7,865 nucleotides of DNA from CAZBGL01 sp964491375 (GCA_964491375.1 CAZBGL010000264.1:1-7865); one strand, 5' to 3'. Shown: positions 1-6,574, counted from the first letter of the stretch. The notes: generated by a model from the letters alone, not told the origin. Made by a program: numbers and translations.

Positions 1-48
1 GTCTCCGCTCGCGGCCACGGCCTCGATGGTGCGGCTCGCAGGCCGGTG

Positions 49-217
49 TGCCGCTCGCGTGCACGGCCGGCGGGCTCAGGAGGCGGTGGCGTTTGGCCTT
101 CCGGCCGCCTTCGCGGACCCGAGCCCCCGGGCCGGTTGGGAGCGGCCCGTTCGACCCGTGCGGGGCCGGGAGGCCCCCTGCGAGGCGCGGGCGCGGCTCC
201 TACGGTCGCCGCGGCCC
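49..217 (+). repeat. Left arm of a ~170 bp inverted repeat shared by both ends of the window
   Basis: This segment matches the reverse complement of 7671-7841. The match starts with 37 identical bases (49-85). A divergent block of 9 bases follows (86-94; 10 bases in the other copy), then further long identical stretches. I count about eight substitutions and one single-base gap outside the divergent block, so identity is about 90% overall. It contains a short palindromic core (GGCCTTCCGGCC, 95-106) and a run rich in GCGCGGGCGCGG near 186-197. No transposase or credible ORF is inside; the open frames crossing it are low-complexity Arg/Gly/Pro/Ala products of GC-rich DNA. The likeliest reading is a dispersed non-coding intergenic repeat; a miniature mobile element is an alternative. 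A shorter similar word, CCGCTCGCG, occurs at 6-14 and 51-59. Confidence 0.8.
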
Positions 218-601
218 GGACAGGCCCCGAAGGCTGAGCCGGAGGGGGGAGCGGGCTTCCGGCCGCGACCAAGACTGCTCGAGCACCAGGCCGCCTGGAG
301 CCGATCCCCCGATTTTCAGTGGGCCCGATAACTCGTGGCATCCATCGGCTTTCCACCGGCGTGTCCACACGAAAAAAGGCGTGTGTCGCGGCGGCACGGT
401 GTCACTAGGCCTCTCCACCGAAGGCATAACCTTGCAAGATCCGGAAAAGCGCAAGGGCACCGACCGCTCCCCCTGAGTGCCTTTGGTCTGAAGTCCCATG
501 GGAAAAAGGGCCTTGTCAGGGCCGGCACAAGGGGTAAAGTGACCCCGCGGCTTCCCCCATCCAGACAGCGCCCGGGTCGATGGGCGCGGAAGGAGGTTCC
601 C
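218..601. other. Gene-free leader upstream of the DUF4863 gene
   Basis: No convincing coding region is seen here. The frame that runs into the downstream gene from 335 has no recognisable protein content before 602. The stretch is noticeably richer in A/T than its surroundings, especially 310-540. It includes a small inverted repeat, CACACG (366-371) and CGTGTG (380-385), around an A-rich 8-base loop. It also includes a perfect CCAGG/CCTGG hairpin near 285-297 and a candidate promoter at 513-540. Base composition and position suggest a regulatory leader, but I recognise no known riboswitch or RNA family. Confidence 0.5.
513..540 (+). promoter_or_regulatory. Possible sigma-70-type promoter for the DUF4863 gene
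   Basis: TTGTCA (513-518, 5/6 to the -35 consensus) is separated by 16 bases from TAAAGT (535-540, 4/6 to the -10 consensus). It lies about 60 bases upstream of the start codon at 602, leaving a short leader that includes a strong ribosome binding site. The match is suggestive only; in GC-rich DNA such matches occur by chance, although this one sits in the locally A/T-richer part. Confidence 0.4.
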
Positions 602-1069
602 ATGGCCCTACAGGATCTGCTCCGGACCCTGGCCCCGGTGTTCGAGGTGCTGGAGGGGTTGGACCTGTCCAAGCCCGAGGAAGCCCGGGAGCGCCTGGAG
701 GAGGCGTTTCCTCCGGACGGGGAGTGGGCGACGCGGGTGCGCGAACTGTTCCAGGCCGGGGTGGCGGACGGATGGCTCTGTGACCGGCAGGCCGGGACCG
801 CCCGGTTCTCACGGGTGGCCAAGCCCGGCGAGGCGACCCGGGGCTTTTCGGTGGATGCCGTGGAGCTGTCGGGCCGCGGGGTGTGGCACCGGCACACCGC
901 AGGGGAGGTGAACCTGTGCTTTCCCGCCGACCCGGGCGCGACGTTCGACGGCCACGAAGGGGGATGGGTGGTGTTCGGCGAGGGCTCGGACCACGTGCCC
1001 ACCGTTGAGGGCGGCACGATGCGCCTGCTGTACTTCCTGCCCGGGGGCCGGATCGAGTGGAAGCGCTGA
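602..1069 (+). CDS. Cupin-like DUF4863 / 4-hydroxylaminobenzoate lyase-like protein
   Basis: 155 aa. The start is fixed by a near-perfect Shine-Dalgarno (AGGAGG 591-596, five bases before ATG); the open frame extends upstream but without protein-like content. Residues 1-60 look helical. The C-terminal half (about 80-153) looks like a small beta-barrel with WHRHTAGEVNLCF (95-107), GWVVFGEGSDHVPTV (121-135) and a closing LLYFLPGGRIEW (142-153). H96, H98, E102 and H131 resemble a cupin HxH...E...H metal site. From memory this pattern matches DUF4863, the family that includes PnbB, the 4-hydroxylaminobenzoate lyase of 4-nitrobenzoate degradation. No nitroaromatic pathway gene is nearby, so its true substrate is unknown. 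The gene is monocistronic here and converges on the TPR gene. Family call is fairly good; enzymatic role is weak. Confidence 0.75.
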   Translation: MALQDLLRTLAPVFEVLEGLDLSKPEEARERLEEAFPPDGEWATRVRELFQAGVADGWLCDRQAGTARFSRVAKPGEATRGFSVDAVELSGRGVWHRHTAGEVNLCFPADPGATFDGHEGGWVVFGEGSDHVPTVEGGTMRLLYFLPGGRIEWKR

Positions 1070-1099
1070 GGGGCCCGGGGCCCCGTCCGGCCGCCGGCC
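1070..1099. terminator. Very GC-rich palindromes after the DUF4863 gene, possible terminator
   Basis: Immediately after the stop codon comes GGGGCCCGGGGCCCC (1070-1084), followed by a second self-complementary run around CCGGCCGCCGG. The site lies between two convergent genes, where a terminator is expected. There is no T tract on either side, so a canonical Rho-independent terminator is not shown. The rest of the 149-base convergent gap holds nothing I recognise. Confidence 0.25.
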
Positions 1100-1218
1100 C
1101 GCTGGATGCGGAGGGCGAGAGAGCCGGAACGCCGGAAACGTAGGGACCACCTGCACCTGGATCCAAGCCCCAAGGCCTTCTAGCCTCCGGTCGTCCCAGC
1201 CCGTTGCGCGCCCGGGGC

Positions 1219-2481
1219 TCACACCGCCCTCCGGAGCCGCTCCCACTCGGCCCGGGCCTCTGGCTCCTCCGGAAGGCCCGGGGCCACCTGCTCCAAGACC
1301 TCGCGGGCCTCCCCCTTCCATCCCCGGGCGATGTAGGCCTCGGCCACGCGCATGAGGTACCACCAGCCCCGGTCGGGGTCCAAGGCCGCGCACCGGCGGT
1401 AAACCTCTGCGGCCCGTTCCGCGGAAGGCCCGCCCTTCCGGAGCAGGAGGCGGCCGATGGGTGCCAGCACCTCGACCCGGTCCGGCGCCCGGGCCGCCGC
1501 GCCCTGAAGGGTCTCCAGGGCCTGGTCCACGCGGTCCAGGGCCTCCAGGGCCCGGGCCTTGAGCACCAGGGGCTCGACCCGGCCCTCCTCCAGAACCCGG
1601 GCGGCCCGCTCGGCCGCTTCCAGGGCCCTTTCAGCCTCCCCGGCCTCCAGGCACAGGGCAGCAAGCAGCGTCCAGCCCTCTCCGTATTCGGGCCTGGCCT
1701 CCAGGTGCGCCTCCAGCGCGGCCCGGGCCTCGTCCGCTTTGCCGGCCTCCCTCAGTGCCTCGGCCCGGTGGGAGGCCGCGGCGTCCAGATCCGGCACCTG
1801 TTCGACCACCGTGCGAAAGCGCGCCTCTGCCTCGGTCCATTCCTGCCGCAACAGGGCCAGGAGCCCCAGGGCGTACTCGACCCCGGCCGCTCCGGGATGC
1901 TCGTCCGCCGCCTGCTCCAGAAACACGGAAGCCCCCTCGGCGTCCCCCTGCTGGAGCCGGACAAAGGCCTCGGGGAACGTTCCCCCCAGGGGTTCCAGGA
2001 TGCGGCGCTCGGCCGGGGTGAGGGTCTCCAGGTAGAACGCGAACAGATCCTCGGGCTCGCCCCCGAGGGGCTCGGACGGGGGTTCTGCCACGGGGGAGCA
2101 CGCCGTGCACGCCACCGTATCGACCGCAGCGGCGGGCCGGGGTTCGGGTGCGCCGCGGGAGAGGTCTTCCAGGAGTTTTCGCGCCCGGTCGGCCAGGTCG
2201 GTTTCGTCCCCGGCCAGTTGCAGGGCGAGTTCCGCGTGCTCGCGGGCCCGTTCGGGTTCTTCCGCCCGGCTCAACGCCCGGGCCTCCTCCAGGTTCAGTT
2301 CCACCAGTCGCTCGCGGCAGGCCCTGGCCTGGGCCAGGGCACGATCCGCAAGGGCCGGGTCCGAGGCCGCCTCCTCGTAGTCCGCCAGGGCCTCGGCCCA
2401 GCGTCCCTGCCGGAAGAGCTTCTCGGCCCGCTCCATCGCCTTATGCGCGGCCGGCTTTTTCGAGAACCATCCGAACACCAT
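1219..2481 (-). CDS. Tetratricopeptide-repeat protein of unknown function
   Basis: 420 aa. The start is chosen at the ATG (2481-2479) because AGGAGG lies six bases before it; an upstream in-frame extension of 59 residues has no conserved look and crosses the likely promoter. There is no signal peptide or membrane segment; the N-terminus is MVFGWFSKK, so the protein is probably cytoplasmic. Residues about 14-50 and 63-105 form the first helical repeats with TPR-like spacing (GRWAEALADYEEA). A Pro/Ala-rich linker (about 108-145) follows, carrying a CxxC pair (C125, C128). A longer array of TPR-like helical pairs spans about 170-415 (GDAEGASVFLEQA, EWTEAEARFRTV, GKADEARAALEAH, GEAERALEAAERA). 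TPRs mediate protein-protein contacts; the partner is unknown. It is divergently arranged with the rnhA operon. Confidence 0.85.
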   Translation of the reverse strand: MVFGWFSKKPAAHKAMERAEKLFRQGRWAEALADYEEAASDPALADRALAQARACRERLVELNLEEARALSRAEEPERAREHAELALQLAGDETDLADRARKLLEDLSRGAPEPRPAAAVDTVACTACSPVAEPPSEPLGGEPEDLFAFYLETLTPAERRILEPLGGTFPEAFVRLQQGDAEGASVFLEQAADEHPGAAGVEYALGLLALLRQEWTEAEARFRTVVEQVPDLDAAASHRAEALREAGKADEARAALEAHLEARPEYGEGWTLLAALCLEAGEAERALEAAERAARVLEEGRVEPLVLKARALEALDRVDQALETLQGAAARAPDRVEVLAPIGRLLLRKGGPSAERAAEVYRRCAALDPDRGWWYLMRVAEAYIARGWKGEAREVLEQVAPGLPEEPEARAEWERLRRAV

Positions 2482-2553
2482 GGCCTTCCTCCTCGGGAAC
2501 ACCGGCCGGGGTGGCGGCCCCGAACGGAAAGGGCTCGCGTTTCGCCGGACCTC

Positions 2554-2583
2554 AGGGTAAAAAGGGGGCCTCGAGCGTGTCAA
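2554..2583 (-). promoter_or_regulatory. Possible promoter for the TPR gene
   Basis: On the minus strand a perfect TTGACA -35 box (2583-2578) is followed after 18 bases by TACCCT (2559-2554), which keeps only the T, A and final T of the -10 consensus. A T-rich run lies just before the -10. It is about 75 bases upstream of the ATG in the divergent gap before rnhA. The exact -35 is persuasive, the -10 is poor. Confidence 0.4.
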
Positions 2584-2677
2584 ACGAAGGCAGGGTACAC
2601 GGGTTCGTCCGGATGCAGGGGATGCCCCCCCGGCCGCTCCGGACGAGGCCGTGCGCAACCGGAAGACGCCAGAGGAA

Positions 2678-3370
2678 ATGTCTGCGACCGAGGAACTGGT
2701 GATCTACACGGACGGTGCCTGCCTGGGAAACCCCGGGCCGGGCGGTTGGGCCGCCGTGCTGGTGCGGCCCGGCTGGGTGACCGAGATCGGGGGGCACGAG
2801 GGGCGCACCACCAACAACCGGATGGAACTCAGGGCGGCCATCGAGGGACTGCGCCGGGCCGCGCCCGGTGAGCGCGTGAGGGTGGTTACCGACTCGGTGT
2901 ACCTCCTCAAGGGAATCTCGGATTGGATCCACGGGTGGAAGAGACGGGGATGGCGGCGGGCCCAGGGGGAACCGGTACGGAACCGGGACCTGTGGGAGGA
3001 GCTGGATCGGCTGGCCCACGGAGGCGCCCTGGAGGTGGCCTGGGAGCACGTGCCGGGCCACTCGGGCCATCCCTTCAACGAACGGTGCGACGAGCTGGCC
3101 ACAGCGTTCGCCCGGGGCGAGACCCCGGATCTCCGCTCCGGGGACGGCTCGTGGATCGTTCGGACGGAGGCTATGGACCCCCCGGAGGCGCTGGCGTTTC
3201 CGGTGTACGTCAGCGTGGTGAACGGGGTGTTGCATCTGGACGGTACGTGGCCCGAGTGCGAGGCCCGGGTGAAGGGGGTGAAGGGGGCGCGGTACCGCAA
3301 GGCCCGGAACCCCGAGGATCTGCGGCGCGCGGTGCGCGACTGGCTCGGCAAACCGATGGGGCCCCGATGA
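2678..3370 (+). CDS. rnhA: Ribonuclease HI with an added C-terminal hybrid-binding-like domain
   Basis: 230 aa. Endonuclease cutting the RNA strand of RNA:DNA hybrids, acting on primers and R-loops. Residues 5-146 are a complete RNase HI: YTDGACLGNPGPGGW (10-24), TTNNRMEL (44-51), VVTDSVYLLKGI (69-80), and GHSGHPFNERCDELA (127-141). The four acidic catalytic residues are D12, E50, D72 and D138, and H128 corresponds to E. coli H124. Beyond the usual ~155 residues a linker leads to PVYVSVVNGVLHLDGTW (175-191) and CEARVKGVKGARYRKA (194-209), resembling the caulimovirus viroplasmin / RNase H1 hybrid-binding domain, normally found at the N-terminus. The start is uncertain: ATG 2678 gives a family-typical N-terminus but its AGAGG is only two bases away; GTG 2651 would add nine residues. 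First gene of the operon; its stop overlaps the next start. Confidence 0.93.
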   Translation: MSATEELVIYTDGACLGNPGPGGWAAVLVRPGWVTEIGGHEGRTTNNRMELRAAIEGLRRAAPGERVRVVTDSVYLLKGISDWIHGWKRRGWRRAQGEPVRNRDLWEELDRLAHGGALEVAWEHVPGHSGHPFNERCDELATAFARGETPDLRSGDGSWIVRTEAMDPPEALAFPVYVSVVNGVLHLDGTWPECEARVKGVKGARYRKARNPEDLRRAVRDWLGKPMGPR

Positions 3371-4461
3371 GCCCTTTGCGTTCCGGGGCCGGTCCCGTTC
3401 ACCTCTCGCTGTTTCCCCAGCGGGAGTCCGGCGTGGGCCGGGCGTTCGTGCTGGCCGCGGGCCATGGTACCCGGCTGCGGCCCCTTTCGCTCGAGCGCCC
3501 CAAACCGGCATGGCCGTTCTTCGACGTTCCGGTGGCCGCCTGGGTGATGGGCATGCTCTCGGCGGCAGGGGTGCGCCGGGTCGTGCTCAACCGGCACCAC
3601 CTGGGCGAGGCGCTCCAGCAGGCCTTGGAGCCGTGGATTCCCGGGGGCCTGCTCGTCGATTGGAGCCCGGAGCCCACACTCCTCGGCACGGGGGGAGCGC
3701 TGGTGCCGTGGCGCGAGGCGTTTTGCGGCGGCCCGTTCTTCCTGGTCAACGCCGACACCGTGCAGGAGCTCGACCTGGCGGCCCTGGCCCGCACGCACCG
3801 GGCGCGGGGCGCCCTGGTCACGTTGTCGGTGGCAGAGGCCCCCCCGGGCGAAGACGCCTCCCTCGAGGTGGACGACAGCGGGCGGATCGTGCGGCTGCTG
3901 GACGCCCGGGCCCCCGGAAGCCCGCCCGGCCGGCCGTGCGCGTTCACCGGCGTCCACCTGCTCGAGCCGGAGATCCTGGCGCACCTTCCGGATCCGCCGT
4001 TTTGCATCGTGGCGGACGTCCACCGTCCCCTGGTAGCGCGCGGGGCGCCGGTTCATGCGCACCTGCTGCACCGGGGGGCGTTCTGGAGCGACCTCGGGAC
4101 CCCGGCCCGGTACGTATCGGCCCACGTGGAGTTCATGGCGCGACATGGGGCACCCGGGGCCGCGCCCGGCCGGTGCGTGGGGGAGGGTGTGCACGAGGAG
4201 GCGGGAGACGGGCGGGTGATCGGGCCGGCGTTCCTCGGGGAAGGGTGCCGGTTGGGAACCGGGGCGCGGGTGGGCCCCGGGGCCGTGCTGGGGCGGGACG
4301 CGGGGGTGGCCTCCGGGGCCCGGGTGGAGTGGGCGGTGGTGTGGCCGGGAGCGCGCACGGGATCCGTCCGCGATGCGGTGGTGTCGGATTCCGGGGCCGT
4401 GCTCCGCCTGGGGGACACCGGGACAGAACGCGGGGTGTTGCGTGGCGGACGATCGCGGTAA
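3367..4461 (+). CDS. NDP-sugar pyrophosphorylase-like nucleotidyltransferase
   Basis: 364 aa. The start ATG overlaps the rnhA stop (ATGA), implying translational coupling. Residues about 25-260 are an NTP-transferase (Rossmann-like) domain: signature LAAGHGTRLRPL (29-40) with K46 in the RPKPAWPF stretch, GTGG (107-110), NADT (128-131; D130 likely metal ligand) and the late motif FWSDLGTPARYVSAH. From about residue 287 come hexapeptide-like repeats (VIGPAFLGEGCRLGTGARVGP) typical of a left-handed beta-helix. The architecture fits enzymes that make nucleotide sugars from sugar-1-phosphate and NTP (mannose-1-phosphate guanylyltransferase, glucose-1-phosphate thymidylyl- or uridylyltransferase, MurU-like). 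Substrate and base cannot be told from sequence. A ~24-residue N-terminal extension precedes the signature. No other sugar gene is adjacent; its place ahead of scpA may be co-expression only. Confidence 0.85.
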   Translation: MSPLRSGAGPVHLSLFPQRESGVGRAFVLAAGHGTRLRPLSLERPKPAWPFFDVPVAAWVMGMLSAAGVRRVVLNRHHLGEALQQALEPWIPGGLLVDWSPEPTLLGTGGALVPWREAFCGGPFFLVNADTVQELDLAALARTHRARGALVTLSVAEAPPGEDASLEVDDSGRIVRLLDARAPGSPPGRPCAFTGVHLLEPEILAHLPDPPFCIVADVHRPLVARGAPVHAHLLHRGAFWSDLGTPARYVSAHVEFMARHGAPGAAPGRCVGEGVHEEAGDGRVIGPAFLGEGCRLGTGARVGPGAVLGRDAGVASGARVEWAVVWPGARTGSVRDAVVSDSGAVLRLGDTGTERGVLRGGRSR

Positions 4462-5224
4462 CCGTCCTGTGGTGGTCCACCAGGGCCAGCGGTACCGGGT
4501 GCGCCTGGAGGGTTTCGAGGGGCCCCTGGACCTGCTGCTCCACCTGATCCGGCGGCACCGGTACGACATCTACGATATCCCGGTGGCCCGCATCCTGGAA
4601 GAGTACCTGGCCGTGCTCGAGGCCATGCGGGAGCTCGACCTGGACGTGGCGAGCGAGTTCCTGGTGATGGCGGCCACGCTGGCCGAGATCAAGTCCCGCA
4701 TGCTGCTCCCGCGGCCGGAAGATCCCGACGACGAGGAAGAGGGCGAGGACCCGCGGGCGGAACTGGTACGGCGCCTGGTGGAGTACGAGCGCATGAAGGC
4801 TGCGGCCGAGCGGCTGGGGGCCCGCCCCGTGCTGGGCCGGGACGTGTTCGGGCGGCCCTGGCCGTCGCCGGACCTAGAGGGCGTGGAGGCCCCCGAGGCG
4901 CCCCTGGAGGCCGACCTGATCCAGCTCCTCCTGGCGTTCCGCGAGGTGCTGGCCGAGGCGCCCGAGGACTTTGTGGAGGACGTGGCCCGGGACCGGATGA
5001 GCATCCAGGAGGCGATGCAGGAGATCCTGGACCTGTTCCGGCGGCTCCCGCCGGGCGCGGGGCTGTCCTTTCGCGACCTGGTGCCTCCGCGGTCCCCGCG
5101 CTCCCGGGTGATCACGGCGTTCGTCGCCCTGCTGGAACTGGTACGCCTTCGAGCGGTGCGGGCGGTGCAGGCCGCCCCGTTCGGCGAGATCCGGCTGTAT
5201 GCGGTCCCTGCGGAGGAGGCGTGA
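4442..5224 (+). CDS. scpA: Segregation and condensation protein A (kleisin)
   Basis: About 260 aa with the GTG start at 4442, overlapping the upstream gene by 20 bases. The start is not certain: no strong ribosome binding site is seen, and GTG 4469 is an alternative. Kleisin subunit that bridges the SMC heads and binds the ScpB dimer for chromosome condensation and segregation. The N-terminal signature FEGPLDLLLHLI (25-36) and the following helical run (RRHRYDIYDIPVARILEEYL) are diagnostic, as is EFLVMAATLAEIKSRMLLP. An acidic linker (EDPDDEEEGED) follows. The C-terminal winged-helix end has the family pattern (ITAFVALLELVRLRAVRAVQ ... FGEIRL). Length is normal. Directly followed by scpB with no gap. 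Confidence 0.95.
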   Translation: MADDRGNRPVVVHQGQRYRVRLEGFEGPLDLLLHLIRRHRYDIYDIPVARILEEYLAVLEAMRELDLDVASEFLVMAATLAEIKSRMLLPRPEDPDDEEEGEDPRAELVRRLVEYERMKAAAERLGARPVLGRDVFGRPWPSPDLEGVEAPEAPLEADLIQLLLAFREVLAEAPEDFVEDVARDRMSIQEAMQEILDLFRRLPPGAGLSFRDLVPPRSPRSRVITAFVALLELVRLRAVRAVQAAPFGEIRLYAVPAEEA

Positions 5225-5776
5225 ATGGACCGGGCGTTCCTGCTACAGGCGCTGGAGGCCGTGCTGTTCGCCTCGCCCGAGCCGCTTTCCCTGGAGCGGC
5301 TGGAAAAGGTGTTCGCACCCGACGGCGTAGAACCCGGGACCCTGAGGCGGGCCCTGGACGACCTGGCCGGGCTCCTGCGCGGCCGTGGGGTGGAGCTGCG
5401 GCAGACCGCCGGAGGATACCAGTTGCGCACGCGGCCCGAGCTGGCGCCCTACCTGGCCCGGCTGGAGCTTCCCAGGCCCCACCGCCTGAGTCGGGCCGCC
5501 CTGGAGACGCTCGCCATCGTCGCGTACCGACAGCCGGTGACCCGGGCCGAGGTGGAAGAGGTCCGCGGCGTGGACTGCGGGGGAGTTCTGCGGGCCCTGC
5601 TGGAAAAGGGCCTGGTGCGCGTCCTGGGGAAGAAGGACGTGCCCGGCCGGCCGTTGCTGTACGGCACCACCCGCAAGTTCCTGGACGTGTTCGGGCTGGA
5701 GTCGCTCGCGGATCTTCCGAGCCTGAGCGAGATCGACGAACTCTTGGGCCAGCAGGAGGAAACAGGGGCGCCGTGA
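5225..5776 (+). CDS. scpB: Segregation and condensation protein B
   Basis: 183 aa, normal for the family. Its ATG directly abuts the scpA stop, and a GGAGGAG Shine-Dalgarno lies inside the last codons of scpA. ScpB forms a dimer of tandem winged helices that binds ScpA in the SMC-ScpAB condensin. Visible hallmarks are the N-terminal LLQALEAVLFASPEPLSLERL, the GGYQLRTRPE segment, the core LSRAALETLAIVAYRQPVTRAEVEEVRGVDC region, and the second winged helix with GKKDVPGRPLLYGTTRKFLDVFGL (all within about 5-155). The C-terminus is a short tail ending in an LGQQEE-like segment. Its stop overlaps the next start (GTGA), so the three genes are probably translated together. Confidence 0.97.
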   Translation: MDRAFLLQALEAVLFASPEPLSLERLEKVFAPDGVEPGTLRRALDDLAGLLRGRGVELRQTAGGYQLRTRPELAPYLARLELPRPHRLSRAALETLAIVAYRQPVTRAEVEEVRGVDCGGVLRALLEKGLVRVLGKKDVPGRPLLYGTTRKFLDVFGLESLADLPSLSEIDELLGQQEETGAP

Positions 5777-6507
5777 GCGCCGAGCGCCTGCAGAAACTGA
5801 TCGCCCGAAGGGGACTTGCGAGCCGGCGGCAGGCCGAGGCCTGGATCCGGCAGGGGCGGGTGCGCGTGAACGGCCGGGTGGTGACCGAGATGGGGGTGCG
5901 GGTGGATCCGGACGTGGACCGTGTGGAGGTGGACGGCCGCCCGCTTCCGCCGGAGGCCCCCCGGGTGGTGCTCGTGCTCAGAAAGCCCCCGGGGTACGTG
6001 ACCACCGTGCGGGATCCCCATGCCCCCCGAACGGTGATGGAGTTCGTGCGGGACGCGCCGGTCCGCGTGTTCCCCGTGGGCCGCCTCGACCGGGACACCC
6101 GCGGCGTGCTCCTGTTCACCAACGACGGGGAGTTGGCGCACGCCCTTCTCCACCCCAGCCGCGGGGTGGAGAAGGTCTACCGGGTGGTTGCGAAGGGCCT
6201 GCCCTCGCCTGAGGCGCTCAGGCGGTTGGAGCAGGGGGTGGCCCTGGAGGACGGGCCCACCGCGCCGGCCCGCGTCTGGGGGGCACACCGCAGCGGCAAG
6301 GTCATCCGGTTCATGCTGGCCCTGCGGGAGGGGCGCAAGCGGGAGGTGCGGCGGATGGTCGAGGCCGTGGGCGGACGGGTCATCGACCTTGAGCGGATGG
6401 CGTTCGGACCGATTACGGCGCGGGGACTCAAGGAGGGGCAGTGGCGGTTGCTTTCAGCGCCCGAGGTGGAGGCCCTGCGCCGGGCTGCCGGCCTGGAGGC
6501 CTCTTGA
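5773..6507 (+). CDS. rluB: 23S rRNA pseudouridine synthase, RluB/RsuA family
   Basis: 244 aa. GTG start overlaps the scpB stop by four bases (GTGA); AGGAGG lies 13 bases upstream and an AGGGG lies closer. Converts a uridine to pseudouridine in ribosomal RNA. An S4 RNA-binding domain occupies residues 3-50 (LQKLIARRGLASRRQAE, then GRVRVNG). The catalytic domain carries RKPPGYVTT (70-78) and the RsuA/RluB/E/F signature PVGRLDRDTRGVLLFTNDGELA (101-122) with catalytic D106. Later come EKVYRV, EGRKREVRRM and the GPI motif of the family. The position right after scpAB is common in bacteria and favours RluB (E. coli U2605 of 23S) over RluE/F or RsuA, but the exact target base is inferred. Last gene of the operon. 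Confidence 0.93.
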   Translation: MSAERLQKLIARRGLASRRQAEAWIRQGRVRVNGRVVTEMGVRVDPDVDRVEVDGRPLPPEAPRVVLVLRKPPGYVTTVRDPHAPRTVMEFVRDAPVRVFPVGRLDRDTRGVLLFTNDGELAHALLHPSRGVEKVYRVVAKGLPSPEALRRLEQGVALEDGPTAPARVWGAHRSGKVIRFMLALREGRKREVRRMVEAVGGRVIDLERMAFGPITARGLKEGQWRLLSAPEVEALRRAAGLEAS

Positions 6508-6539
6508 CCCACGCGCCTGCTGCGGCTTCGGGCCACCCA

Positions 6540-6574
6540 CCGAGCGCTGACAGGTGCCTCCTGCCAGCGCTCGG
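6540..6574 (+). terminator. Long perfect-stem hairpin after rluB
   Basis: CCGAGCGCTG (6540-6549) pairs perfectly with CAGCGCTCGG (6565-6574). After one A/C mismatch the stem continues with CAGG (6551-6554) and CCTG (6560-6563) around a five-base loop. It lies 32 bases after the rluB stop at the end of the operon, so transcription termination is likely. No T tract follows, so it is not a canonical intrinsic terminator and could equally be an RNA-stability or repeat element. Confidence 0.5.

Noticed and set aside
26..476. Several overlapping + strand open frames at the left end
   Set aside because: They are Arg/Gly/Pro/Ala-rich, lie across the repeat arm, exist in several frames at once and show no known domain or ribosome binding site.
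1204..2871. Long + strand open frame (555 codons) opposite the TPR gene
   Set aside because: It mirrors the TPR gene and runs into the start of rnhA in another frame; composition is Gly/Pro/Arg-rich without motifs.
2704..4569. Long minus-strand open frame (621 codons) opposite rnhA and the nucleotidyltransferase
   Set aside because: It is a shadow of GC-rich coding DNA: low-complexity Arg/Pro/His/Ser composition, and the + strand carries well-recognised proteins over the same bases.
4570..5430. Minus-strand Ser/Arg-rich open frame opposite scpA and scpB
   Set aside because: Its repetitive Ser/Arg content is what antisense of GC-biased Glu/Leu/Ala codons gives; no start signal or domain.
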